DNA of 30,864 nucleotides. Source: a virus. Below, piece after piece: positions 12,201-20,878 of the stretch (its first letter is position 1; every line of letters starts with the position of its first letter). Both the position numbers and the translations under genes were made by a program. The stretch covers positions 1 to 30,864 of the IMG/VR virus record IMGVR_UViG_3300046782_000434. The stretch is one strand, 5' to 3'. The notes below the pieces were generated by a model. The model searched no databases. It saw nothing but the letters and a program-made list of their open reading frames with translations, and had not been told where the DNA came from.

Positions 12201-12758
12201 GTGGAAGACAAGGATTTATCTCCGCTTAAAAGCGCCATCTTAGAAGATCACTCTCTTAGAGACAGAGACTTCGATTACAAACAAAAAGCTATTCTTCACT
12301 TAGCAGCAGTTGCTGCAACACCCAAAGAAATATCCGCACATCTAGATCTCCCGCTAGCCACGGTTAAACAAATCCTTGGATCGATTAGTGCTAGAGAAGA
12401 GATTGAAAGAATTCAAATGGATATCTTTGGCTTTGATCAGGCAAAGATCTTTAAGAGTATCCTTCCAAAAGCAGTGAACGTAGCGCTAGGCATCATGATG
12501 GATGAGAATGCCAAGGAAGCCATTAAAGCAGATGTAGCGTTTAAATTCATGGACAGAGCATTAGGGAAACCAGTTCAAGAGATTAAGCAAGAATCTGGAG
12601 GTCTAAAAGAGCTCTTTGAGAAGCTTGATCAGATACAAAAAGGTATTCCTAAAGGGGCTACTATTGACGCAGACTTCGTAGAGGTTAAGGAAGAGCAGAA
12701 GGATAAAAAGCAAGATATACTAGACCCCATAGATAAGTGGGCGGAAGAGAATCTGTGA
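12201..12758 (+). CDS. terS: Terminase small subunit (putative)
   Basis: A 185-aa protein with the usual small-terminase plan: a helix-turn-helix at about residues 28-60 (KQKAILHLAAVAATPKEISA, then LDLPLATVKQILG), a central helical part (AVNVALGIMMDENAKEAIKA, then FMDRALGKP) of the kind that forms the oligomer, and an acidic, charged C-terminal tail that would contact the large subunit. In this family it recognises the phage DNA to be packaged and guides TerL. The start is GTG 12201 with AGGGG upstream. It leads the head-tail module, but TerL lies 3.5 kb downstream, after a fibre-like gene, which is not the commonest order. Its stop overlaps the next small gene. Confidence 0.7.
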   Translation: MEDKDLSPLKSAILEDHSLRDRDFDYKQKAILHLAAVAATPKEISAHLDLPLATVKQILGSISAREEIERIQMDIFGFDQAKIFKSILPKAVNVALGIMMDENAKEAIKADVAFKFMDRALGKPVQEIKQESGGLKELFEKLDQIQKGIPKGATIDADFVEVKEEQKDKKQDILDPIDKWAEENL

Positions 12759-12910
12759 TGGCAATTAAAGATCCCTTTAAGAATTGGTCTAAGGACCTAA
12801 AGAAGGAAGCAGAGAAGAAAACAAAGCCAGCTTCTCGTGGGGTTATGGACCTAAAGCAAGTTAGGCTCATGCTTAAGAAGATTAATAAGAAGAACAAGGG
12901 TTTTAATTAA
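12758..12910 (+). CDS. Small basic hypothetical protein
   Basis: A 50-aa ORF whose ATG overlaps the TerS stop (TGATG at 12756-12760), so translation is probably coupled. The product is Lys-rich (MAIKDPFKNWSKDLKKEAEK, ending KKINKKNKGFN) with one helix. Its stop is directly followed by the ATG of the next gene at 12911. No family is recognised; its place between TerS and a virion protein suggests a packaging or structural accessory role. Confidence 0.6.
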   Translation: MAIKDPFKNWSKDLKKEAEKKTKPASRGVMDLKQVRLMLKKINKKNKGFN

Positions 12911-15487
12911 ATGGCTACATCTAGCTCAAGAATTACACGCGGCGGATTAGCCGCTGAAGACACCCAACTAAATATCTTCACAAGACTTAACGACAGATCT
13001 CAAAAGAGTGTGCTCACTGACGGAACGCAAGATGTTACAGCTACCGCATCAGGCGGTAAGGTTGGCTTAGACGTCAACATCAATAGCGGAAGCATTACAG
13101 TAACTATAGGAACCGTGGCCCAGGATTTCGGAGTGTCGACCACGGCGCTTAGAACGGCGGCCTTAATTGGTAATTCTTCTGGGGCCGCCGCATTTGGAGC
13201 AGGCACTACTACTGCTCAAACACTAAGAGTGGTTCTTCCAACAGATCAGACAGTAATCCCTGTCTCTCAGAGCGGAACTTGGAGCACTGGACGTACGTGG
13301 ACGCTAGCTTCAGGAACCGATTCAGTATCAGCAGTTCAAAGCGGAACATGGACAGTCCAGCAAGGCTCAGCACCATGGTCGGTTAGTCAGTCTGGCGCAT
13401 GGAGTGTAACTGCGAACGCTGGCACCAATTTAAACACTTCTTTACTGGCCCTAGACACCTCAGTGAATGGGATACTTTTAGCTCAAGCATCAACAACAAG
13501 TGGGCAAACTGGACCATTAATTCAAGGTGCAGTAACAACAGCCGCGCCAACCTACACAACAGCTAAGACTAGCCCATTGTCTCTTACAACTACTGGTCTC
13601 TTACGAGTAGATAACTCTGGAGTAACTCAACCTGTATCAGGAACTGTAGCAGTCACTCAATCGACTAGCCCTTGGGTAGCTAATGTCACCCAGTTTGGAA
13701 GTAATAACGTTGCAACAGGTACGGGAGCATCTGGGGTCGGAGTACCTAGAGTCACAGTAGCCAATGACTCAAATATACTAGCGACACAGAGTGGAACCTG
13801 GACTGTTCAGCCAGGCAATACGCAAAACACAACAGCCTGGCTAGTTCAAGACACTGCAACAAACACAAGTGCAGCTACTGCTGCAACTCGCGGCATGCAA
13901 GTGATGGGCGTATTTAATACGTCTCCTGCGACACTCTCTAGTGGCCAATCAGGATTCCTTCAGCTTGATTCTGCACAGGACCTTCTTGTTAAGGTGAACG
14001 TCGCTTTACCTACTGGGGCAAATACTATCGGAGCAGTGACGCAGGCTTCTGGGCCATGGACCTCAAACGTGACTCAGTTTGGTAGCTCAAACATTGTTAC
14101 TGGTACTGGCACTAGTGGCTCAGGCATCCCAAGAGTTACTGTATCGAATGATTCCAACGTTCTAGTGACTCAGAGCACTTCTCCTTGGGTAGTAGCTGGT
14201 AACGTTGCATCAGCAGCGTCTGATTCAGGGAACCCAGTAAAAGTAGGCGGTGTATTTAATACCACTCAGCCAACAGTCACAACTGCTCAAAGAGTCGATT
14301 TACAAGCCACAGCACGTGGCGCTCAAATTGTTGCAACTGGTGTAGATAATTTTAATATCAACAATGTAAGTGGAACAGTAAGTCTGCCAACTGGCGCCGC
14401 AACAAGCGGCAACCAAACCACAGAAATTACGTCACTTCAAATAATTGATGATTTGCCGCTAGCCCAAGGATCAACCACGTCTGGACAAACAGGACCGATT
14501 GTTCAGGGAGCTGTAACCACAGCAGCGCCGAGTTATACCACTGCAAAAACAAATCCACTTTCACTTACAACAACGGGCGATTTAAGAGTCGCTGCAGCTT
14601 CATTGCCATTGCCAGCGGGAGCCGCTACAGCCGCAAGGCAAGACGCCCAGACTAGTGATCTGAATATCCTAGCAGGAGCTATTTATACCTCAGGAGGAGG
14701 CACTGGCATTACTTCTGCTATAGCCATAGTAGCTCAAGAAAACGGAGCTGGTGGTTCAGCAGTAGGCACAAGCGTGACATCAGCGGGGGCTCAGTGGGTT
14801 AATAATAGAGATAACTCTGGTAATGAAGTTGGGATTACGGCGGCCCCCCTTAAGGTAAGGATATCTGATGGAACTAATCAGGGCCCTTCAATGGATGCCG
14901 TTAGTCGTCCAGGATTCCAAAAGATAACTGACGGCACTAATACCATGCCAACTATGGATACTGCTGGTCGGGCGGGAGTGCAGAAACTGACCGATGCTTC
15001 TGGCATTTATAACGTTAGTCTTGCGATTGCTGCAGTTAGTGGAATCGGATTCTGTCCAACACTTCTTTATGATTCCTTACTTCATAATGCGATATTTAAA
15101 AGCACTGGAGAATTTCCAGTGCATGCCGGCAGCACCAATAACACTCTTGCAAACTCTACATATCTAAAGAGTCTATCGGATGGGACGCTCCTCCAAAGAA
15201 CTTCGGATAATACTTATAATACTGTAGCGGTATCGCAAACAGACCAGGTTTTGGGCGCGACCGGAGCTACTGGTGATTATTTGAAATTTCTCATTGTTAC
15301 TGTAGCAACAGCTGCGACGGGAACTTGCAGCATCAAAGACGGAGGAGGTGGAGTTATCCCTATAACGGCTGCTACTACCGTAGTAGGGGTGTATTCCATA
15401 TCCATAGGTGCCGTTAGCACAGGTGGAGCGTGGAAAGTCACAACTGGAGCAGGAGCTACTGCGATAGCTGTTGGGAGATTCACTTAA
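12911..15487 (+). CDS. Repeat-rich virion fibre-like protein
   Basis: An 858-aa, Ser/Thr/Gly-rich, beta-type protein with degenerate repeats and no signal or membrane segment. Two types are visible. One reads S-T-T-S-G-Q-T-G-P, then G-A-V-T-T-A-A-P, Y-T-T-A-K-T and P-L-S-L-T-T-T-G (about residues 190-235 and 515-560). The other reads N-V-T-Q-F-G-S, then T-G-T-G-x-S-G and P-R-V-T-V-x-N-D-S-N (about 255-295 and 385-425). Shorter Q-S-G-T-W-x-V and S-P-W-V units are scattered between. Such repeats are typical of phage fibres, head fibres or tail appendages that trimerise. No depolymerase domain is evident. A host-recognition or decoration role is likely. Repeat number may vary between relatives, since the repeats invite recombination. 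Confidence 0.7.
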   Translation: MATSSSRITRGGLAAEDTQLNIFTRLNDRSQKSVLTDGTQDVTATASGGKVGLDVNINSGSITVTIGTVAQDFGVSTTALRTAALIGNSSGAAAFGAGTTTAQTLRVVLPTDQTVIPVSQSGTWSTGRTWTLASGTDSVSAVQSGTWTVQQGSAPWSVSQSGAWSVTANAGTNLNTSLLALDTSVNGILLAQASTTSGQTGPLIQGAVTTAAPTYTTAKTSPLSLTTTGLLRVDNSGVTQPVSGTVAVTQSTSPWVANVTQFGSNNVATGTGASGVGVPRVTVANDSNILATQSGTWTVQPGNTQNTTAWLVQDTATNTSAATAATRGMQVMGVFNTSPATLSSGQSGFLQLDSAQDLLVKVNVALPTGANTIGAVTQASGPWTSNVTQFGSSNIVTGTGTSGSGIPRVTVSNDSNVLVTQSTSPWVVAGNVASAASDSGNPVKVGGVFNTTQPTVTTAQRVDLQATARGAQIVATGVDNFNINNVSGTVSLPTGAATSGNQTTEITSLQIIDDLPLAQGSTTSGQTGPIVQGAVTTAAPSYTTAKTNPLSLTTTGDLRVAAASLPLPAGAATAARQDAQTSDLNILAGAIYTSGGGTGITSAIAIVAQENGAGGSAVGTSVTSAGAQWVNNRDNSGNEVGITAAPLKVRISDGTNQGPSMDAVSRPGFQKITDGTNTMPTMDTAGRAGVQKLTDASGIYNVSLAIAAVSGIGFCPTLLYDSLLHNAIFKSTGEFPVHAGSTNNTLANSTYLKSLSDGTLLQRTSDNTYNTVAVSQTDQVLGATGATGDYLKFLIVTVATAATGTCSIKDGGGGVIPITAATTVVGVYSISIGAVSTGGAWKVTTGAGATAIAVGRFT

Positions 15488-15684
15488 TGCCAAAGATAGT
15501 TCATAAAGACGCAAATTCAGATCATGCCGAAAGACTTAAGAATCTTATTAAGATGACCATTCAATTTGCTGGTAAGTCCGGTATTGACCGAAAAGACCTA
15601 ATAGATAAGTTACTAGCCATAGGGTTTAATATTAACGAAATACAAGAACAGCTTAATGCTCTTATAGGAAAGGGTGAAGTATGA
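15487..15684 (+). CDS. Small hypothetical helical protein
   Basis: A 65-aa protein from ATG 15487, which overlaps the previous stop (TAATG); an upstream ATG at 15430 lies inside the fibre-like gene and is not used here. It is helical with a pattern of a small winged or bihelical domain: HAERLKNLIKMTIQFAGKSG, then IDRKDLIDKLLAIGFNINE and IQEQLNALIGKGEV. The last part resembles a winged-helix arrangement, but the protein is too short to name. It overlaps the next gene by four bases. Confidence 0.6.
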   Translation: MPKIVHKDANSDHAERLKNLIKMTIQFAGKSGIDRKDLIDKLLAIGFNINEIQEQLNALIGKGEV

Positions 15685-16274
15685 ATAACGTTAGTGCAAG
15701 GATCGAGGCCTCCATTGGGTCGTTTGCGTCATCTGCTAATGCGCTTAAGTCAGAAGTGGATGACATACTGTCAGCTTATTTCGCAACAGACGCATCAGGA
15801 TTTGTAGATGGCTTATCAAGTGCTTCAACTCCGGCGACTGTCTCGACAAAACTTACCAAGGGTCAATATCAGAATATGATAGGGACATTGCAACAGGTAC
15901 AGAAGTTTTTTACCAATCAAGTTGTCACAACGGGTGATTATCTAAACAGTATAGAAAACGTGCTCCACGCATCAGCTGTTTTAGTAACTCCTTTATCTAA
16001 TAATGTTGAGAGTATTGGAGAACGACTAAAGGCAGCCGGCGCAGTTATGGTGGGGTTATATTCAGATTCTAAGGCATCGGTTAAGGCTTATAACGTATCC
16101 GAATTAGGAGCTGCGGTAACCGCACTTTCATCTCAAACAATTGTGTTTGGATCATCTACGTCTGCATCTAAGTTTCTTAGTGGGGTTGTACTTATGGATC
16201 AGTTTTCTAGGATGATCGGGAATCTGTCTGTTACAACGGCAGATTATCTATCGACCGTATTGATTTGGATTTAA
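15681..16274 (+). CDS. Hypothetical virion-module protein
   Basis: A 197-aa mainly helical, Ser/Ala/Val-rich protein with two related-looking halves: G-x-Y-Q-N-M-I-G-T-L-Q-Q then V-V-T-T-G-D-Y-L-N-S at about 65-100, and L-M-D-Q-F-S-R-M-I-G-N-L then S-V-T-T-A-D-Y-L-S-T at about 168-193. This internal repeat (T-T-[GA]-D-Y-L-[NS]-[ST]) suggests duplication of one helical unit. No family is recognised. It is immediately followed by TerL with no gap and has a good ribosome site (AAAGGGTG). It could be a head completion or fibre-associated protein. Confidence 0.6.
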   Translation: MNNVSARIEASIGSFASSANALKSEVDDILSAYFATDASGFVDGLSSASTPATVSTKLTKGQYQNMIGTLQQVQKFFTNQVVTTGDYLNSIENVLHASAVLVTPLSNNVESIGERLKAAGAVMVGLYSDSKASVKAYNVSELGAAVTALSSQTIVFGSSTSASKFLSGVVLMDQFSRMIGNLSVTTADYLSTVLIWI

Positions 16275-17798
16275 ATGGATATAGAGGTCATAAAGAAACT
16301 TAGAGCGGATCCTTGGTTCTTTGCGACTAGCATGGTTAGGACTCTTGACGAAGACGATCCCCTTCAAAGCGTTAAGTCGTTTAAGAATGATAGCTATATA
16401 AGGCTATTTTATAAGGTTCTCCAAAAGCACAATAGAGTAGCTGTGCCTAAAAGTAGGCAAATGTTCTTCTCCTGGGCGACAATAGTTTATTTGTTGCATC
16501 AGACCATGTTCTTTTCTGGAAAAAGGACTGGGTTTATTTCTAAAAAAGAAGAAGATGCTGCTGCTCTTATTAAGAGAATTAAGTTTGTGTTAGAGAACCT
16601 TGATTACTCTGTCATCCCTAAAGAATTAATCCCAGTATGGGAGCCTAAGCATTGCCTTATAGAATTCCCTGAAATTAATTCATCTATTAGAGGGGTCCCT
16701 CAAGGGGAAGATCAGATTCGTGGTTACACTTATTCTAATATATTGGCTGATGAGAGTTCCTTTTGGGAGAAGGCAGAAGAAACCTACTCAGCCACTATTC
16801 CAGCACTTGGAGCAAACGGTAAACTCATCATGCTCTCATCTCCAGCGCCTGGATTCTTCCAGAAGATCGTATTTGATGAATTAGACGATACTGTGTCTCA
16901 AGATGATGGTTTTAAGCAGATCCCAAGATTCCCAATCCCAGGGATAGAGACTTGGATTAATCCAAAGAATAAGTTCTTTGTATTTCAGGCTCACTACTCG
17001 GCAGATCCCATTAAATCAGACCCTAAGTATATCGAAAACATTAAGGCAAATATGCCGATTTCTAAATTCAAGATGGAGTATGAGCTATCTTGGCAGTCTC
17101 AAGAGGGATCACCTGTATATCCAGATTTCCAAAAGCCACTTCATGTAGCTAAAGAACCTCTAGCTGCAGAGATTGGGCTACCGCTATTTGTAGGGATAGA
17201 CTTCGGGTTAACTCCAGCAGCGATTATCTGTCAGCTTCAAGGCGAAACTCTTCATGTTCTTAAAGAAGTAACCAGGGTGAACATGGGGGCAAGGAGATTT
17301 GCAGAAGTCCTAAAAGGGGAGCTTAGGAATACGTTCCCTAGTTGGCATGACATGAAGCGGGACATCATAATGTTTGTAGATCCGGCTGGATTCCAGAGAT
17401 CTCAAACTGAAGAGACTACGTGTGCAAAGATTCTTTTTGATGCAGGGTTTAAACCCACTCCTGGAAGCAATATCTGGGAAGAAAGACGCCAGTCAGTTGA
17501 GCATTTCCTTTTAAGAATGACTAAAAAGGGCCCGTCTTTAGTTATTGATGGAGGAGATTGCCCAATGCTTTGCCAGGGGTTTGACGGAGGGTATGCATAT
17601 CCTGCTAAAGCTTTAGAAATCGAGCCAGCAAAGATCAGACCAGTTAAGAATCAGTTTTCTCATGTCCATGATGCGTTCCAGTATGTATGCTATGGTTTAA
17701 TTAGACTTAGGACTAAGAATAGCGTGAAGATTCCTGGTCCGGGATATGCTTGGGGGAATAGTGCTAGAGGACCTTCTACAGAGCAACGAATTCTCTGA
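16275..17798 (+). CDS. terL: Terminase large subunit
   Basis: A 507-aa ATPase-nuclease that drives DNA into the capsid. The ATPase half has a P-loop of the variant kind, PKSRQMFFSW at about residues 58-67, with Lys59 at the front of the loop rather than in a GKS/T, as in lambda gpA-type motors. The Walker B ILADE (156-160, catalytic Glu160) and coupling motif LSSPAPG (187-193) follow. The C-terminal RNase H-like nuclease shows acidic residues at Asp308 (GIDFG), Asp368 (FVDPAG) and Asp465 (HDAF). The length is usual. It follows the previous gene without a gap and has only a weak ribosome site, so coupling is likely. The end overlaps the portal gene by 38 bases. Confidence 0.93.
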   Translation: MDIEVIKKLRADPWFFATSMVRTLDEDDPLQSVKSFKNDSYIRLFYKVLQKHNRVAVPKSRQMFFSWATIVYLLHQTMFFSGKRTGFISKKEEDAAALIKRIKFVLENLDYSVIPKELIPVWEPKHCLIEFPEINSSIRGVPQGEDQIRGYTYSNILADESSFWEKAEETYSATIPALGANGKLIMLSSPAPGFFQKIVFDELDDTVSQDDGFKQIPRFPIPGIETWINPKNKFFVFQAHYSADPIKSDPKYIENIKANMPISKFKMEYELSWQSQEGSPVYPDFQKPLHVAKEPLAAEIGLPLFVGIDFGLTPAAIICQLQGETLHVLKEVTRVNMGARRFAEVLKGELRNTFPSWHDMKRDIIMFVDPAGFQRSQTEETTCAKILFDAGFKPTPGSNIWEERRQSVEHFLLRMTKKGPSLVIDGGDCPMLCQGFDGGYAYPAKALEIEPAKIRPVKNQFSHVHDAFQYVCYGLIRLRTKNSVKIPGPGYAWGNSARGPSTEQRIL

Positions 17799-19656
17799 AT
17801 CTGACATTATTAAAACAAGCACTGCCTACATGGAAGAGTCGAGGCAGTCAAAAATTGACCGGATGAATAAGAACGGTCGTAATTTCGATTGCTACCATCT
17901 AAAGCAAGACTACTCACATAAGATCCCTGGACAATCTAGGGAATTCCTTCCTCGTCAAACAATGGCTATTGAACAAGTGGCTTCATTTTTTCAGCAAGCA
18001 TTAGCTGACATTGGAGAATGGTATGGAGTCGAAAGAGCTCCGGGCATTAAAGCGGCGGATTCATTATTTACAGAGCAAGAAGTACGTGAACTTATTAACC
18101 GACAACTTGAGCGTGCTGATTTTCTTACTTATGTTGGTGACGGCATTAAACTTGGCTTGCTTGGTTCTCTTATAATTTCAAAGGTGCACGGCGAGAAGGT
18201 AGATAAGCCGATATATTACACGGAATATAAATCCCTAGGGAATAACAAGAAAGTAGTGCTTAAGAAGGCCGAGAAGAAGAAATGGCAACTTAAGTTAGAT
18301 CTAGTAAGACACGAGAACTTCTATCCAGATCCTACAGGCAAGAGTCTTTATTTCATCGCGGTAGACCATGTTGATCTCTCGTTTTTAGAGCAGATGGAAA
18401 AAGACGGGATGTTCGATAAGGGTAAGCTAGAGCAAGTAGCGACTGTCATGCATGAAGAAGAAGTTCAGCAGCAGAGAATGGCTAGAGAAGTAGGCCAGAA
18501 TTATACATTCTCTAATTACCGCAGGCGCATAAAGATTGCAGAATATTGGGGTAATCTAATTGATTCTGTCACAGGGAAGCTTGTGATGGAGAACTGCACT
18601 TGGATTGTGGCTAATGATTCAGTAGTGCTTAAAAGCCCATCGCCAAACCCGTTTTGGCACGGCACTGATCCATACGTAGTGTCTCCAATTATTAGAGTCC
18701 CTCTTAGCGTGTGGCATCGCGCCATGATGGATTCACCTACTCTAATTAACGTAGCCCTTAATGAAATATTCAATCTGATTGTAGATTCTGGGATGATGTC
18801 AACGTTTGGTATTAAGCAAGTAAGAACAGATTGGCTTGAGGATGAGACTCAGATCTCTAATGGAGTTCGCCCAGGCGATACGATTAAGGCTAATTCAAAT
18901 ACTCCTGTAGGAGCCAAGGTCATTGAAAGAATTGACACAAGCTCAATGAGTAAAGAATCGTTAGATGTCTTTAATTTACTGGGCTCAGAGTTTAATCAGG
19001 CTGCTCTTACTAACGATTTACGTCAGGGCGTTCTTCCTCAGCGCGCAGTAAAGGCTACTGAAGTAGTAGAAGCTTCTCAAACGATTACGTCTGTCTTTAC
19101 AGGGATTGCTAAAGTACTAGAGGTGGAGTTTTTAGAAGCTCTACTAAGAAAGGTTTGGCTCACCATTCTCCAGAATATGGATGACATGGACGACCAGGAG
19201 ATGAAGGACCTTTTAGGTGAAGACAGAGCGCAGGCCATCTCAGCGCTATCTCCAGAAGAGAGATTTGCTAGATCGGCTACTGGCCATAAGTTCTTCGTGC
19301 ACGGCATTACTAGAACTCTTTCAAAGATTAAGGACTTCAAGAAGATCACGTCGTTACTTCAAACAATTGCAGGATCCCAGGTACTTACAGAAGAATTCAC
19401 GAAGAAATATGACTTTGGTAAACTCTTAGAAGAGATTATGAAGTCTCTAGATATTAATACTAAGAAGCTTGAGTTAGACCAAATTGATCAAGCAAGTATG
19501 CAAGTTGGTCAACAAGGTGGGCAGATGCAGGCAGCGGGGATGGGGGCAGCTGGTCCTCAACCGCAGACTCAGATACCTAGTGCTATGACTGGACCAATGG
19601 ATCAGTCAGTGCATTCGATGCTTCCTAGGACTAACTTTAGTGCAGTAGGACAGTGA
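17761..19656 (+). CDS. Portal protein
   Basis: A 631-aa protein directly after TerL, in the place, length and style of large podovirus portals. It has an N-terminal helical part with LPRQTMAIEQVASFFQQALA near residue 65, a central mixed region, a long helical stem-crown part (EFLEALLRKVWLTILQNMDD) and a Gln/Gly/Met-rich disordered C-terminus (QQGGQMQAAGMGAAGPQP). The portal forms the dodecameric ring through which DNA enters and leaves the head. I prefer GTG 17761, with GGGGGA at ideal spacing, over ATG 17746, which has none; the choice changes five residues. The family is assigned from position and layout more than from a diagnostic motif. Confidence 0.82.
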   Translation: MLEDLLQSNEFSESDIIKTSTAYMEESRQSKIDRMNKNGRNFDCYHLKQDYSHKIPGQSREFLPRQTMAIEQVASFFQQALADIGEWYGVERAPGIKAADSLFTEQEVRELINRQLERADFLTYVGDGIKLGLLGSLIISKVHGEKVDKPIYYTEYKSLGNNKKVVLKKAEKKKWQLKLDLVRHENFYPDPTGKSLYFIAVDHVDLSFLEQMEKDGMFDKGKLEQVATVMHEEEVQQQRMAREVGQNYTFSNYRRRIKIAEYWGNLIDSVTGKLVMENCTWIVANDSVVLKSPSPNPFWHGTDPYVVSPIIRVPLSVWHRAMMDSPTLINVALNEIFNLIVDSGMMSTFGIKQVRTDWLEDETQISNGVRPGDTIKANSNTPVGAKVIERIDTSSMSKESLDVFNLLGSEFNQAALTNDLRQGVLPQRAVKATEVVEASQTITSVFTGIAKVLEVEFLEALLRKVWLTILQNMDDMDDQEMKDLLGEDRAQAISALSPEERFARSATGHKFFVHGITRTLSKIKDFKKITSLLQTIAGSQVLTEEFTKKYDFGKLLEEIMKSLDINTKKLELDQIDQASMQVGQQGGQMQAAGMGAAGPQPQTQIPSAMTGPMDQSVHSMLPRTNFSAVGQ

Positions 19657-19670
19657 GACAGGGGGATTAT

Positions 19671-19910
19671 ATGGAAGATAAGAAATTTGCTCGTCCAAGT
19701 CAGCTTAATCGGTATCTAATGATGGATAGCGGCATGGATGCTACTGGATGGCTTAAGGAAATGGGAGCAGCTGATGTGCTTAGGCGCGGGTATCGCAAGG
19801 GCGATCTAGACCCAAGCACAGATCAGCAAGCTAAGATTACTCCTAAACAAGTCATAATTAACGAGACCAGGCAGCATCCTATTAAACGCAAAAGCGATGA
19901 TAAGTCCTGA
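19671..19910 (+). CDS. Small hypothetical protein after portal
   Basis: A 79-aa basic protein (MEDKKFARPSQLNRYLMMDS..., ending HPIKRKSDDKS). ATG 19671 has AGGGGG upstream; the GTG at 19653 overlapping the portal end is less likely. Its N-terminal half (GMDATGWLKEMGAADVLRRG) is probably helical; the C-terminus is disordered and basic. No family is recognised. It overlaps the next gene by 14 bases. The place between portal and scaffold suggests a head-assembly accessory role. Confidence 0.6.
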   Translation: MEDKKFARPSQLNRYLMMDSGMDATGWLKEMGAADVLRRGYRKGDLDPSTDQQAKITPKQVIINETRQHPIKRKSDDKS

Positions 19911-20187
19911 TTTAACTGAAAAAAAGTTAACTGTTATTAACAATGGACGCATGGCAGAAATTGCCTGGGAGCATTTTCATGCGACCCTTGAGCAAGAAAA
20001 GCAAACATTGTTAAGAAAACTACTTCAAATGCACAGATCTTCAGTTTATGATCTTTCTAGTATCGCAGGATTGATCGGTGGTTACGCTTCTCTAGAAGAT
20101 CTGGAGCTAAGGCTCAAGAAAACGATCTTACAGGGACGCAAAGATTACGCGGGGATTTTACAAGATGGAAGTACCAGTACCGGCTAA
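19897..20187 (+). CDS. Small helical protein before scaffold
   Basis: A 96-aa, almost fully helical protein (MAEIAWEHFHATLEQEKQTL, then LRKLLQMHRSSVYDLSSIAG, then EDLELRLKKTILQGRKDYAG). It overlaps its neighbours on both sides, by 14 bases upstream and 23 downstream, showing tight packing in the head operon. No signal or cysteine. No family is recognised; it may be a head-assembly or internal protein. Confidence 0.6.
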   Translation: MISPDLTEKKLTVINNGRMAEIAWEHFHATLEQEKQTLLRKLLQMHRSSVYDLSSIAGLIGGYASLEDLELRLKKTILQGRKDYAGILQDGSTSTG

Positions 20188-20875
20188 CGATAAATCAAAG
20201 CTCGGTCTAGATATCACTCAAATGACAACGGCTCCTAAAAAAGAAGAGCCAACCACCTTTACTCAAGAAGTTAATAAAGCAAAAGAAAAGGCTCCATCAG
20301 AAGACAAAGGCATCTTCTTTAATGGCAAAAAGTACGGCTCTACAGATGAATTAGCTGCTTACACTTCAAAGATTGAAGCAGAGAAAAAAGATCTAGAGTA
20401 CAAATTCAATCAAGCTAAGCAACAGTTTCAACCTAACGCTGCGCAAAAAAAGAATCACTTCGATGCATTCATTGAAAACCCAGAAGGGTTTGTGTCGGAG
20501 CTTGAGAGCAATATCACTCAAAAGATTGAGCAAAAATATACAGCGCATGAAACTGCCAAGGAAACTTGGAAAAAGTTTTATCAGGAGTATCCTGATCTTA
20601 GGGGTTATGAAGATTTAGTGGATCTAAGCAAGGCACGTGTTTGGTCGGAGGTGGAGAATCTTCCGGTTGATCAAGGTCTTGAGCGGATTGCTAAGGCAAC
20701 ACGAGATAGGCTTTCTGGAATCAGGGGCAAGTCTTTTGATGCTGTTAAGGAGTTACCAAGCGGGCAGGCGGTGACAATGCCGTCTGAGTCGGGCGGGGCT
20801 TCGCAGGTAGCCGTAAAAGTTGAGGCCAAGGACTTTATTACTCAGCTTAGGGCATTACAAAAACGAAGGGGATAA
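20165..20875 (+). CDS. Capsid scaffolding protein (putative)
   Basis: A 236-aa hydrophilic protein with a disordered N-terminus (about 1-50), a long charged coiled-coil region (YTSKIEAEKKDLEYKFNQAK at about 66-86), a helical middle, and a basic C-terminal helix (FITQLRALQKRRG). Charged coiled coil plus a short basic C-terminal capsid-binding helix, placed directly before the major capsid gene with three bases between, is the standard plan for a scaffold. No protease motif is visible. The scaffold organises capsid subunits and leaves the head before or during packaging. Confidence 0.75.
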   Translation: MEVPVPANDKSKLGLDITQMTTAPKKEEPTTFTQEVNKAKEKAPSEDKGIFFNGKKYGSTDELAAYTSKIEAEKKDLEYKFNQAKQQFQPNAAQKKNHFDAFIENPEGFVSELESNITQKIEQKYTAHETAKETWKKFYQEYPDLRGYEDLVDLSKARVWSEVENLPVDQGLERIAKATRDRLSGIRGKSFDAVKELPSGQAVTMPSESGGASQVAVKVEAKDFITQLRALQKRRG

Positions 20876-20878
20876 CAA

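Noticed and set aside
12911-15487. CRISPR-like or tandem DNA repeats in the fibre-like gene
   Set aside because: The repeats are at protein level, imperfect and in frame, with no uniform spacer; they are structural repeats of a virion protein.
18516-18773. Leftward open frames inside the structural module (for example 18516-18773, 21374-21678, 27343-27906)
   Set aside because: All lie antisense to well-supported virion genes and lack ribosome sites.
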